DNA of 23,917 nucleotides from Plakobranchus ocellatus (lineage: Eukaryota; Mollusca; Gastropoda; Plakobranchidae). A model generated the notes under the pieces. It was not told where the DNA came from, did no database searches, and worked only from the letters and a program-made list of their open reading frames with translations. Positions 1 to 10,294 of the stretch are shown here, piece by piece. How positions within the stretch are numbered: the first letter of the stretch is position 1; each line of letters begins with the position of its first letter. The stretch is from contig BLXT01000641.1 in assembly GCA_019648995.1 (NCBI GenBank), positions 459,553 to 483,469 on the forward strand. Direction: 5' to 3'. The position numbers and the translations under genes are program-made.

Positions 1-109
1 ATAAAATACATTCAAATGTAGCTTGTTGCTAGTATTTTGCCAAGCATAAAGCTTTGTTGAGGAAAATTACGAACACATTTTCTTTCTTTTTCTTATTTCA
101 AATAAACAG

Positions 110-242
110 AGCGTAATTGAGCATCCACAGATTTTACAATTACAGACATCTAGCACAGTGGATCAAGTGGAGCCACTTGTAACATTTTCAACCCTGTATC
201 CATCAAAGGAGTTTTTATTGGGACAGCCGAAAGTGTTTATCC
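110..242 (+). CDS. Candidate internal exon of an unrecognised plus-strand gene
   Basis: A pyrimidine-rich tract and AAATAAACAG precede position 110. A consensus donor (ATCC|GTAAGTTT) follows position 242. Only one frame is open, and it stays open for the whole 133 bp (44 codons plus one base): SVIEHPQILQLQTSSTVDQV, then roughly 20 residues ending GQPKVFI. The segment is less AT-rich than its flanks. I do not recognise the protein. The closing -LGQPKVFI- loosely recalls the end of a myosin motor (LGxTKVF), but nothing else supports that. The gene would enter from the left of the window. Confidence 0.45.
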
Positions 243-399
243 GTAAGTTTCTACTTAAACTGATTAGAGACTATTAAAAAATCAGCCTTTCCCAAACTAA
301 CTTACTTGAAAGTGTATAAGAAAAGCAGTAGAAAAGGACCATTAATAAATCTGCATATATTCTGTAAATGTATGTGTGTGTGTATATATCTATATCTAT

Positions 400-401
<2 letters not shown>

Positions 402-456
<55 letters not shown>

Positions 457-457
457 T
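402..457. repeat. (TA)n microsatellite followed by poly(T)
   Basis: About 19 TA units run directly into about 19 T residues, just before the candidate acceptor at 460. Confidence 0.95.
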
Positions 458-460
458 AAG

Positions 461-537
461 GGGTGATGGTGACGCAGAGTATAGTTTCCATACAGTGCTG
501 GCTATAAGTGGTGAACAGGCGAAAAGGGTAAGGCATC
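461..537 (+). CDS. Candidate alternative exon, plus strand, product unknown
   Basis: A long T tract ends in TTAAG just before 461. Two donor-like sites follow: AGG|GTAAGG after 527 and CATC|GTAAGT after 537. The open frame begins G|GGT and reads GDGDAEYSFHTVLAISGEQA and onward. It needs a phase-2 upstream exon, whereas the exon at 110-242 ends in phase 1, so the two do not join in frame as drawn. It may be a separate transcript's exon, or a chance open segment beside a microsatellite. Confidence 0.25.
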
Positions 538-872
538 GTAAGTAAATATACCTAATGTTGGTTAAGGTTTATATTTCATGCAGAAAAAGTAAATAGAGGT
601 AGCGCCGAGCTGGGCCAAGCCGGGATCATAATATCAATGCCATGTTGATCAAAAGACCATTAAGTTGTTTAGCAGGACTGTATTATCCAAAGTTGACTTT
701 ATCCTCACCTTTTTCAGGTACTTCAGCTGTTTAACCACTCATAGAAATGCATTGTTTCGATAAAAAATGTTAAATATCGGTTCGGTTGCTATAAATGACA
801 TGAAGGAGTTTATGTGCTGGAGTAAAATTTGTTTCAGGTGAAATTTTCATTTTTTTTTTTTTTTAAGACAAG

Positions 873-940
873 TAGCGAGAATGTCACCGAGCAGAGGGCA
901 ACAAGGATGGAGAAAGCAGTCAGTCAAATCAGCGGAGTTG
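873..940 (+). CDS. Candidate exon, plus strand, product unknown
   Basis: A T14 tract and two possible acceptors (AAG before 868 or 873) precede it. An excellent donor (GAGTTG|GTAAGTG) follows position 940. With the acceptor before 873, the phase-1 end of the 110-242 exon continues in an open frame as (L)ARMSPSRGQQGWRKQSVKSA-EL and ends in phase 0. With the acceptor before 868 a second frame is open. Composition is clearly richer in G and C than the surroundings. Function unknown. Confidence 0.35.
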
Positions 941-1136
941 GTAAGTGTAAATCTTTAATTTTTGTTTTGTTTTGGTTTTTATTTTGTAAGTTGTAGAAAA
1001 GTTGATTATTTCATTATTTTGAACATCAATTTTCACCCAACAGAGCTCCTAGGTGTGATTTGATAGACAGTTGTAATGTTGTTTCAATTGCGTCTCAGAG
1101 TTCTTTCAATAGAGGAAATTTCCATTCTGTTTTTAG

Positions 1137-1217
1137 GGTAGTTGGTGGCTGAGTGAGCAAAGAGCAAAAGCGGTGGAATGGATCAATGCAGAGAACAGCA
1201 CCAATCAAACAAATTAA
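1137..1217 (+). CDS. Candidate terminal exon with stop, plus strand, product unknown
   Basis: A typical acceptor (ATTCTGTTTTTAG) precedes position 1137. The phase-0 frame, compatible with the exon ending at 940, reads GSWWLSEQRAKAVEWINAEN and ends TAA at 1215-1217. The low AT of the coding part and an AATAAA about 190 bp further on fit a last exon. I do not recognise the sequence. It would be the C-terminus of the gene entering from the left. Confidence 0.35.
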   Translation, partial: GSWWLSEQRAKAVEWINAENSTNQTN

Positions 1218-1409
1218 AGTTGATTTTACACAAGAGCAGGCAAGATTGTTTTCATTATTTTTTTCCTAAATGTGACGCATGAAAGATAAATGCTCTTCAA
1301 AAGGATCTCTGGGTATCACGAAAAGCACTTTTAACGACGTGCATTTCGCTTTAGGGGTTGTTCAGTCAATACAAAAATTTAACTGAGAATTCATAAATAA
1401 TGAGGTTGT

Positions 1410-1415
1410 AATAAA
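1410..1415 (+). terminator. Candidate polyadenylation signal (AATAAA), plus strand
   Basis: AATAAA about 190 nt after the candidate stop at 1217. The motif is frequent by chance in AT-rich DNA, so support comes only from its position. Confidence 0.25.
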
Positions 1416-1613
1416 TCGAATTACGAAACAAAACTGTAAGAGCGTGGGAAAGAAATCAATGCTAAAAATACTCTTTTAATTTTAAAAAGTATGTCATAAT
1501 ATGAATCGTCATATTACTATTTTATCAGCTTTACAAATTGCCCAAGATGCCACTAAAATGTTTTGCATTTTTTCTTCAGATGAAGTAAACTGCTCAACCT
1601 TTTTCCTTCTCAG

Positions 1614-1682
1614 CCGGGAAGTGACGGGAAAGGGTTTGATGTCGCTAGCACGAGACGACTGACTTTGAGAAACAATCAATGA
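1614..1682 (+). CDS. Possible alternative terminal exon, plus strand
   Basis: A strong acceptor (CTTTTTCCTTCTCAG) precedes position 1614. A phase-0 frame reads PGSDGKGFDVASTRRLTLRN and stops at TGA 1680-1682. It could be joined to the exon ending at 940 in place of the one at 1137. The segment 1614-1720 is notably GC-richer than its surroundings, so a first exon or promoter of another transcript is an alternative reading. Confidence 0.22.
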   Translation, partial: PGSDGKGFDVASTRRLTLRNNQ

Positions 1683-1874
1683 GGTGCAGCTGCTGCAGAT
1701 GTCCCTGGATCAGCGGGTAGGCTGGATAATCTTTTAGCTTCATCGTGGGATTTGTGCGAAAAAAATGTTAAACTCAGTCTAGCTGTGCATTTGGAACCCT
1801 TCGGCAGTTTTGGTGCTTGTGTGCGTATATTTTATTCTGCACAAAGGAGTACATCAATTTTGTAAAAGCTTAAG

Positions 1875-2035
1875 TGGTGCACAAATAAATAGAGTAGTAC
1901 TTGTACTCAAAAGTGTCGGGTTTGATTCCCCATGCTCAAGATTGTGATGCAGGCGGGATATCGCCTGAAAGCATTGACTTTTGGCCTGGCGGAGGCAGCC
2001 ATGTTGACAAAAGCATAGAAGCAAACAAAATAGAG
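1875..2035 (+). repeat. Degenerate tRNA-SINE-like relic
   Basis: GGGTTTGATTCCCC (about 1919-1932) resembles a Pol III B box in which the CpG has decayed to TG. GTGGTGCACAAATAAATAG about 40 bp upstream could be an A-box remnant. A CAGGCG-GGATAT-CGCCTG hairpin (1950-1967) and a purine-rich tail follow. Similarity to the two better SINE copies is weak, so the assignment is tentative. Confidence 0.35.
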
Positions 2036-2094
2036 TGACAGAAGTTATGAATATATCTTAAAGTATCAATTTGCCATTTTTTCCTCTTTATGAG

Positions 2095-2190
2095 GGCGTT
2101 TGTTGTCTCATTAATTGGCGAAGTAGCCCTGACATCACCATAGCTCTCATTGGCTTCAAATCCGCCATTTGCGTCCTACCCGAAGAGAGT
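2095..2190. promoter_or_regulatory. Promoter-like patch: two CCAAT-type boxes, CRE-like and YY1-like motifs
   Basis: A GC-richer patch with two ATTGG motifs (TTAATTGGCG and CTCATTGGCTTC), a TGACATCA CRE variant between them, and CCGCCATTTGCG, which resembles an inverted YY1 site. Such clustering is common near transcription starts. No first exon can be identified on either side, so this is weak. Confidence 0.22.
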
Positions 2191-4206
2191 CAACAATGAT
2201 CTATGAGTAAAAAAAAACTGTTTTTATAATACAATTAGTTTGGTTTCATTTTACCTTCGTTCTTCTCACTTTGGATAATCTGTTTAAGGTTATGCACAAT
2301 CATTTCATACCTCAGGACTAACAACCGGAGATGCCGGAACACCAAAAATGCATCACCAACTACATAACGTTTATCGTACGTATGTGTTTAAATAAAAAAC
2401 AATAATGGAATCTTGACATTATATTCACTTTTTTATGGTCTCCAGCGTGTTTATGAAAGGCAGTTGGAGCAAAAGCACAGCGTATCTCCATACCGATTAA
2501 CATGATCGCGCCAGAGTGACGGCTCAGTGTTAATGAAACGCTAGATCTTAATGAAAATTCACAACTTACTTTGACTCCAATGCTGATTTCAACTCCCATT
2601 ACTGCTTAGTCCTTTATATATTCGCTTTACATTCTTTTTCTCCATTTTCATCTTTCTTTACCTTATGTTCTACTTCCAATCTCAAGATGCTCATCTTAAT
2701 GGAATAGGCAATAAATTGTCACGATAGTAATAAATGCATTACTGTCGTTTTTTTATTTGTACCTAAGCAATTAAGTTGTGTTGCACTTAGTTTAATGGGG
2801 CGTCTCTTGCTCTCCCAAAATGTATGTTGTTTCTGACACTACTCGTTGGTTTTATAGTTTGGATCACTCCTACTTTTTCATGATACATCACTTTTATAAC
2901 CACTAAAACTCAAAGTTGCTATGGGAGGTAACTGGTATGTTATGCTTAGTTTTTTTTTTCCCTAATTTATTAAAGTCAGATTCAATGCACCATGCTCATC
3001 TCATGTGGAGTTTTGTCTTGTCATTGATCGATTTGTGAAGAGATGAGCGATCCCTTCAGTACTAGTGGTGTCTCCTAACTTGCGCCATTAAAGATTTCGC
3101 CTTAAGAAATTTGTCTTGAGTGTTATTGCCATAGATTGGTTTGGTCAGTAATTTACTTTCCTCTGTGAGTTAACAGATATTCTGGTCTACATTCAAGGCG
3201 ACCCGTTAGTTTGACGCTTATATTTGATCGGTATCATTGCTTTCCCCTGCTTATCTCGGAGCATTGTCTTCCACACTCTGTATTTTATTCGTGCAATTTC
3301 CTTGAATTCGTGCATTGGCTTGATTGAATGTGTTTGTGAATGATCAAAGGCTGAAATTATTTTAAAATAATCATATTTGTCACCTTAATGTTAATATGAT
3401 TCTTGTTGTTATGGATTTTTTGTTTATGATTGTAGGGTTAGCAGTTCTGAGAAGATAAGTTGTGCATCTAAAGAGAGCGAGCAACAAAAAATATTTCACT
3501 CTTGATAAACATGATTTTTCTTCTCATCTTACAAACGCCACAAGGCTTTTTTGCTTTATTAAAAACTTTGCGTTTTTGAAAAGCTTGACCTATTGATCAA
3601 CCAAGAAATGCGTCGTGTCTAAAAATACATTTGAAATATTTGTCATTATTTTTATGGTACTCGCTTTGTCCTGTGATGGGGATGGTTTCTCGTCAAAAGC
3701 CCTACCCGATGAATGTCGATGGAAGTAAAAAACAATTGTGACGAAGAAAAAAAAATTGAATTAGACTTGCAGTTTTTTATTTCACATATTGTGCGTAACA
3801 GACGGTAGCAAAAAATTAAGGATCAGTCTGCCTCAAATCCATAAACTTTGCATTCGTAACAATTTTGAAGCGTTTTTAATGACGGGAAGAGCTTTGAAAA
3901 AGTTGCAACCTATTGTGTAAAAGATGTTTGTAATTTGGCCAATAGTTGTTGTTTTTTTTTCCTGTGGCAATCTGATTTTTTTTAGTAAATCTTGCGTGGT
4001 ACTTTCGTTGAATTTTAGTTCAATAATAATGAACATAATGTGGTCTTTAAATGCACATTAAACCTACGCAAAATCTACAAGTGCAAGCTCTAAAAAACTG
4101 AAGATAAGAAAACACTCTTTTGGTTTTGGGGCCTCTAATCCTATCACGTTGCAGAATTAAAACAACAGAGTCAATAGCAGCGATATAATAGTAAGAATAA
4201 TGATAA
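2191..4206. other. AT-rich noncoding stretch, nothing recognised
   Basis: Both strands were read. There are only short open frames (2360-2599 minus, 3833-4036 minus) without similarity, splice context or codon bias. A few 8-10 nt T or A runs. Could be intergenic or intronic. Confidence 0.6.
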
Positions 4207-4207
4207 C

Positions 4208-4283
<76 letters not shown>

Positions 4284-4299
4284 TAATGATAATAATAAT

Positions 4300-4331
<32 letters not shown>
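4207..4331. repeat. (AAT)n microsatellite, interrupted
   Basis: About 125 bp of AAT repeats broken by AATTAATGAT and AATTAAT interruptions at about 4281-4308. Confidence 0.97.
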
Positions 4332-4471
4332 GGTTTAGCAACCATGGAACTATAAAAATCAAAAATGTTTCCAAAAAAATCTTCCTTGGCTCAGGAAAAA
4401 AAAAATCATAAAAGTTCGGCGAACATAAAATTCGTTACAGCTGAAAGAAAAATTCAGTTATTTTATTCAAA

Positions 4472-4513
4472 CATAAACTAGATGGAGAAACGTCATAAAC
4501 TAGATGGAGAAAC
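4472..4513. repeat. Direct tandem duplication, 22-bp period
   Basis: CATAAACTAGATGGAGAAAC occurs perfectly at 4472-4491 and again at 4494-4513, separated by GT. Two copies only. Confidence 0.95.
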
Positions 4514-5000
4514 TCGTTTGCCAATGAAAATATGGCATACTGTAATAAATTATTGGACTGTATCAACACTGCACAGCAGCATATAAAACGCCAAAGCATT
4601 CATTTGTGCTAATAGCTGACATGAGATCATTTGAATCGTAACAAAGTTCCACAGGTGTATAAGTTCAACATATCCTTGTATTTTTCCTTCCTCTTGCATG
4701 CACTGTCTGTCTGCATCCTAACCCCGCCATGGCGCCACCCTGTTGCTAACCGCTCTCTGCATGCACACTAATCTCTAACTTCGAACTTCTAAACTTGTGG
4801 AAATTCCCGCTTGTGAACAAGAAATTTTGATTTATAGAACTAAGTTCCGAACTGATGAACCGTTTGATTAAAATGATGATAGTCTTGGCTGTGCTTGAGT
4901 GAAATGCCGAACAACAAGAATATTGTCTGCTTTCAAATCATAATGAAGGCACGTATGAAATGAATACCTTACTAATGTACTGAAGTAGGTCTACTTTTTT
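4514..5000. other. Noncoding, nothing recognised
   Basis: Includes a slightly GC-richer stretch near 4710-4760 (CCCCGCCATGGCGCCACCC) without an open frame of note. Confidence 0.5.
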
Positions 5001-5290
5001 GAGATAAGCATCTTTTTTAATAACGGCCAAGGAAATATGCGAACAAAATTTAAGGGATCTAAAGCATCTTCATAATAACGACAAAAAAATTGCTTATTAA
5101 ACATAAGAGTTTTAAAGTATCTTCAAAATATGGACTAAGAAAATGTGTTTGCTTACAAAATCTATAGAGATATAAAACATCTTCCTAATAACGACCAAGA
5201 AAAATTGCATATAAAATCTATAAAGGCATTTGTGTTAAGCATTAAGCATTATTCTAACAATCACCAATATACTTTTAAGCAAATATTGTT
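5001..5290. repeat. Degenerate tandem repeat (minisatellite-like), about 55-60 bp unit, 4-5 copies
   Basis: The block AAGCATCTTnnTAATAACGnCCAAGnAAA recurs in diverged form, anchored at 5007, 5063, 5116 and 5176, with a weaker fifth copy near 5246. Spacings are 56, 53, 60 and about 70 bp. Each copy ends in an AT-rich segment such as ATAAAATCTATA. The 63-codon open frame at 5145-5336 lies inside it and is not regarded as a gene. Confidence 0.7.
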
Positions 5291-5838
5291 TAGCTGCAAC
5301 AAGTTAAGACACGACTATAAAGCAGACTGCAAATGACAACCAAAAAAATCATCTCCGCTTAAGGATAAAGATTACAGAGAGAGAGAAAAAAACGTATATT
5401 GTGAGTAAGCATTATTCGTAATACGATTTAAAATAGCCACTTATACTACGAATTACTGTTTAAGTTTCAACCACAAGTGACGCTGAAAGAGTTAGATGAA
5501 TTAAATTCCTCACTCTTACTGTTTTTAATACTTGATTTTTTTTTCTCTTTCATTTAAAAAACGTGAGGTATTTAAATATTGTTTCAGTTTCGGTAAGATT
5601 TCTGCATATAATGGCAACTGTGATATAATGGTTCGCGAAATGTCCTTTTTTATGAGAAGAAACTAACCATTTCCAACTTTTTTTTGTAACTACTCTTATC
5701 GGCTTGACAATACATTTGTTCAAGCGTTTTAAAGAAAGCATTACAACTGTCTAATACATCGCCGGTTACATTCTATTTGGTTCTTTGTTGTGTCCTATGA
5801 CCGATTAACTTATTCCCTTCCTAAATTTGTTTTATTTC

Positions 5839-5839
<1 letters not shown>
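5291..5839. other. AT-rich noncoding, nothing recognised
   Basis: Only chance open frames (for example 5550-5741 minus). Confidence 0.5.

Positions 5840-5891
<52 letters not shown>
5840..5891. repeat. (CT)n microsatellite
   Basis: Perfect CT repeat of about 25 units. On the minus strand it is a (GA)n tract. Confidence 0.97.
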
Positions 5892-5893
<2 letters not shown>

Positions 5894-8849
5894 ATCTCTG
5901 TCAGTATTTCCCTCTCCTAACCTTTCAGCTCTCCACCCTAGGTGTCTACGTTCTCACAATGTGTAGATGCCGAGGTAGTGTTCGTCTTTGATTTTCTCCT
6001 ACGAAAGCTTAAGACATTCTGATTTTCCGAATGCTATAGTTTGACAGATCATTCTTTCAGACTAAAGAGCTTTATTTGGAAATTGATTTCACGCAGAGTT
6101 CGATCTTTTGCCAAGTCGATTGCTTTTGAGTATAATATAGGACAAGTGTACATTGCCATTTCTTGTGCGATATTTCTCAGTTAGGTAAAGTTGAAGATGT
6201 AGACTTTTATTTGTTGATTCTTAATTCCATTGCCTGGGTGTTGTCGACATCTGAGGGTTCTAGTTAGTTTGCAGTTCTCTTCACTGTGAAGACCAGATAA
6301 TGTTTTGCTAGTATGACTCACGAGAGATAGTTGCCTGCAGCTGGAGTTGGCAATTGCCTGTTTTTTCCATATTGAATCGTACTCGTTAGGTGTATGTCGT
6401 CACCACTCAAGGTTACAATAACAACCTCAAGGACTGTTTCAAGCATGATGCTATGGTGTTTGATAGAGAGGAAGAACGCAGGCACAACAAGCTTATCTTT
6501 GTGTAACACATTTAGCCGATTCAAATTCCCTCTTCTCCATTTTTATCATCAACTCTGCGTGCATTTTCTCACATCTTGGAGTTCTTTCATCTTTAAATGA
6601 CTCCATTGCCCACTCTTCCTATGATGTAATTGCTGCCTCTTGTTTTCTTTTCTTATAATCAAAATCATACTTCATTATCTCAAATTACGTTCCGAATTGT
6701 TGTTCTTTGGTTGAATTCGGGTTCTGCGAATTGACTTTATATCTATCGCAATGTTAATTTTTTGCTTTTAGGAAATTTCTATTCCAATTCATCAGTCGCT
6801 GTCTTTAGACTATGTGGAGAGTAGATGAATTAAAAATTTTCTCTGGTAGAATATGTTCTAGAAAATAATTTGGAAAGACTGCCATTTTCTCCGATAATAT
6901 CGCAGAACAAAGGCAAAATTTTTGTTGCGCCTCATTGCTGAACAGATTGAATATCAATACAGCTGTAATGTGACACAATGTACTCCATTTCTGGATTTCT
7001 TCTCTTCGTAAATAAATTTTTAGCTCGATTGTTGTAAAGAAATTTACAATAAATACATATTGATTTGAGTCGCATTGAAAGTGTTGCTGTGTTGCTACAA
7101 AAGCAATTATTGGCTTTAGTTTTATGGGTATTTTTCTTTTTTTTCTTTTTTTTTTCTTTTTTGTAATAAACTGTAGACTTTCTTGAACCTCCAAAATCTA
7201 AGTTTTTGTGAGCGATAATTTGAATGTTAACAAATTTTCAGAAAATAGATATTGAGAATTTCTTCGCTACGAATGGGGACAAATAGAGCTAAAAGTATCA
7301 GGCTCTCAAAATATGTTAAAATGGAGATGTATATTGCTGTGCTTTTGACTCCTTGCCACAGATTTATGTTAAAAGCTGATTTTGAGAACGCATGCCTTAT
7401 AAATTTTGAAGCCATAGCAATATTAAGAAAAGCGGACTTAATTTTGTTAGCTTTAGAAAACTGCATGTCAATGATTGTGCACGTATGCATAATTGCACGT
7501 ATGGATAATCGAAATTGATGTTGTATGAAACAAAATGTATGTTAATAGATTTTATATGAATGGCAGTCCACTTTTTTTTTTTCGTTTTCAATTGCCATTT
7601 GCTATAAATTTTGACTTTGCTATTTTATTACGTGTGAAAGTTTTGTTGTGAAAGGAACCGTTTTTCCCGGGTCATTTATTTTGGTTAAGATTAGTTGCAA
7701 ATGCAGTGGAGTGCATTTAAAGTCTTTTCTCAAAAGGGAAATATTCTTGATTAACATAGTTTTTTGCACATTTTTTGTAATGGTTAGAGTCGGTTTTTGA
7801 CAGAGATCAATAAATTAGTTCGTTCCCAACGTGCTAACTTTATCCAGGCGCTACTGAAATTCTCATAACAAAATATTTAGGCCTACGTACGGAAATTTCA
7901 ATAACACCTGTCATCTTAACCATATTTTTTACTTCTCGATTCTCGATAGTCCTTAATAGAAATATTTTTTTTCCTTTTGCAAAAAGCTTTCAAAACAATT
8001 GGCCAAAAAAAAAAAGGTTTAAAAACATATCGCAATCCTTATATAACAAGCGCCTGGTTCGCCGGGAACCATAAAGCTTGAGACTACCCTATTGACTGAG
8101 TGACAAAAATTTTGCATATTGTTTGTTTGATTTTAAAAGAAAGTAGTCATTAAAAAAATCTTTTTAGTATTAGAAAAAAAAATCATGAAAAAGCCAAACA
8201 AAATGGCTCTCAGTGATATAGGCATCCCTTACACACTGAAGAGCCGCAAAAGAGGAATATAAATCATGTTAATACTAAAAATAGGTGAGAGTGAAATCTG
8301 ATCCAAGAAAGCCGTAGCGTCAATCCAAGGTTAGCACTTGAAAGCGCTAACTTCCATATAGCCGCCTGTGATTGTTATTGTTTGAACAAATTAGGTAAGG
8401 GACGCTGGGATGATTACTATTATTTTCATATATGGATTTAGAAGAAAACTTTCTGAATGAAACGAGGAAACTTAAGAACTATTTAATGTTTAACACGATG
8501 TAAAATAGACTCATATTTTTGCGGGCGTTGGTGGTAGAGTGAATATAGTAATCGCCGCAAAACCTGAAAGACTTAATAGTGAATGTTGGGTTTCACAAAA
8601 CCTGTCGTGATTGCCCGATCTAATAGGGACGAAAATCTTTAGATTGGTAGAAAAGTAATCACAAACAACGAGTTCTTCCTGTGAAAACAAATACCACCCT
8701 TTAAATTATTTGATATATAGATAAGTTTTAACATTTCAATAGCATTCTTGATATGTATACCCTTTGATAAGCTTTTGATTAAAGTTTACAAAGAGACTAG
8801 GAATGTTTTAGTATTGCCCAATTTTCGATGATTCGAAGGGTGGAGCGTC
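5892..8849. other. AT-rich noncoding stretch, no gene recognised
   Basis: Contains T-rich tracts (7138-7158, 7571-7581) and a small GC hairpin at 8055-8071. Open frames of 60-130 codons (6805-7194 minus, 7227-7490 minus and its opposite-strand partner 7252-7518) show no domain, bias or splice evidence. Could be intergenic or intron of a plus-strand gene. Confidence 0.55.
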
Positions 8850-8873
8850 TTATATATATATATATATATATAT
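8850..8873. repeat. (TA)n microsatellite
   Basis: About 12 TA units, perfect. Confidence 0.95.
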
Positions 8874-9252
8874 CTTCTATGTGTGTTTCTCAACATGGCA
8901 ATGGCAAAGATTCCTTTTTTTAAGGGTTGCTAATCTAACGCTGTTAATTTCTTCGATTTATTTCATGAACGTTTCTTTTACTGTTTTATGGTAAATATTG
9001 CATATGCATAGGGTTTTATATTTTTCTCCATTAAAATGTACCTACTAGATATCATATAATCAAACTGTGTGTCTTTATTGTAAATGATGTATTTATCCTT
9101 AACTTAGATATTTGTTCCACCATAAGGTTTGAAAATAAAAATATCATACATAGACTAATCCATGCTTTATAGTGATGCACATAATAGTGTTTCTCAAACT
9201 CGGTATTACATTATTTCCTTTAAAATGATTACGTGACATAACCATTGGTCTG
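8874..9252. other. AT-rich noncoding, nothing recognised
   Basis: No open frame, repeat or motif of note. Confidence 0.5.
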
Positions 9253-9300
9253 GTGAAAGCCAAAAAGCCTGAAATCACCAACCAGTTAATGGTCTATATG
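9253..9300 (+). repeat. SINE tail relic (same family as 11917-12072)
   Basis: AAAAGCCTGAAATCACC, a spacer, then AATGGTCTATATGAC aligns with GAAAGCCTGAGATCACC ... GACTGGCTATATACA of the intact copy. The head with A and B boxes is not recognisable upstream. Diverged 3' fragment. Confidence 0.5.
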
Positions 9301-10294
9301 ACATTATCAAAGATCGCCGAGTGCTGATGGCGAAGACAGAAGCGAAGCACATTTAACGTGAAAGCTGCAAGGCTTGGTGACACACGGGATAAATAACGGA
9401 GATATTCGGAAAATTGGTTAGCTATCAAACAACCAAGGAAACAAAATTTGAATGTCATTAATGTAAATGAAAAATTTTTTAGCATAGGCCTTGCTTATTT
9501 TTTTTTTTAAACACGCTGTTTTGTTTATTTTTTGCAATGCCAGCACTTTATGAAAGCTCCTGTAATATCATGATTTGTTTTAATTTTATGAAAGTTTTGT
9601 GACAATATTCGTTAATCTCCTCATTTATCATTCAAAAAGATTATGATGCTTTATTAAAAATGTATATCTAGTTAATAATGGCTGGCTGTATTTCTTAAAA
9701 TTGATTCACAGTGTAAGGTGTTAAGGCATCGTTCAGATGTGGCGAATGTGTGAGACTTATCATCTGACAAATATAAGGGTACAAAAAACATGTTGTCTTT
9801 TTCGTTTTACTTATTTTCGGTTATGTGTTACTTTTAAAGAGGGTTTTTTTTTTTCTGTGTAGTTTGACTTTTGCACATCTTTTTTTATATTTTTATATAA
9901 AGCAGTTACATTTGACCTAAATTGTTTTGAAAGCATTTTTATAAATGTTATGGATCTCGCTTATTTTGATGTACACATAATATGTACTCATGTTCATTGA
10001 ATTATATTTTGAAATCACCGTTTTGTGCATTTTGATGTAAATTGGCGATTAAATAGTCTGAACTAACGGTAATAAAAGAGAAACTGTGGCAAAGTTAACA
10101 TGAAAATTGATGTTTTTTTTTGTTCCTGCATAACTTTTTGAGTTGCAAAAAATGTTCCGGTACTATTTGTACGTATCAAATGAGCTCAATTTAACTGATA
10201 ATTTATTTAATAATGCTGTATTCCCATATAATGGACAAGTGCCGAAACTACCATTACTATACTTTCACTTAAACCTTAATCTTAATTTATGGAG
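9301..10294. other. AT-rich noncoding, nothing recognised
   Basis: T-rich on the plus strand, with T runs at about 9500, 9846 and 10111. It runs into the assembly gap. Confidence 0.5.

Noticed and set aside
110..242. Myosin motor C-terminus (LGxxKVF-like end)
   Set aside because: Only six or seven residues recall the motif. The rest of the exon does not look like a myosin converter domain.
306..545. 79-codon open frame on the plus strand
   Set aside because: Its first two-thirds translate a (TA)n/poly(T) microsatellite (YIYIYI, FFFFF). Only the part after 460 was kept, as a weak exon candidate.
4207..4331. Repeat array that could be mistaken for a CRISPR-like structure
   Set aside because: It is a simple trinucleotide microsatellite in a eukaryotic genome. 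No spacers or cas genes.
5145..5336. 63-codon open frame
   Set aside because: It lies within the degenerate tandem repeat and shows no codon bias or splice context.
6805..7518. Overlapping open frames on both strands (129, 87 and 88 codons)
   Set aside because: AT-driven chance frames. No domain, low-complexity lysine run in the first, and no exon signals.
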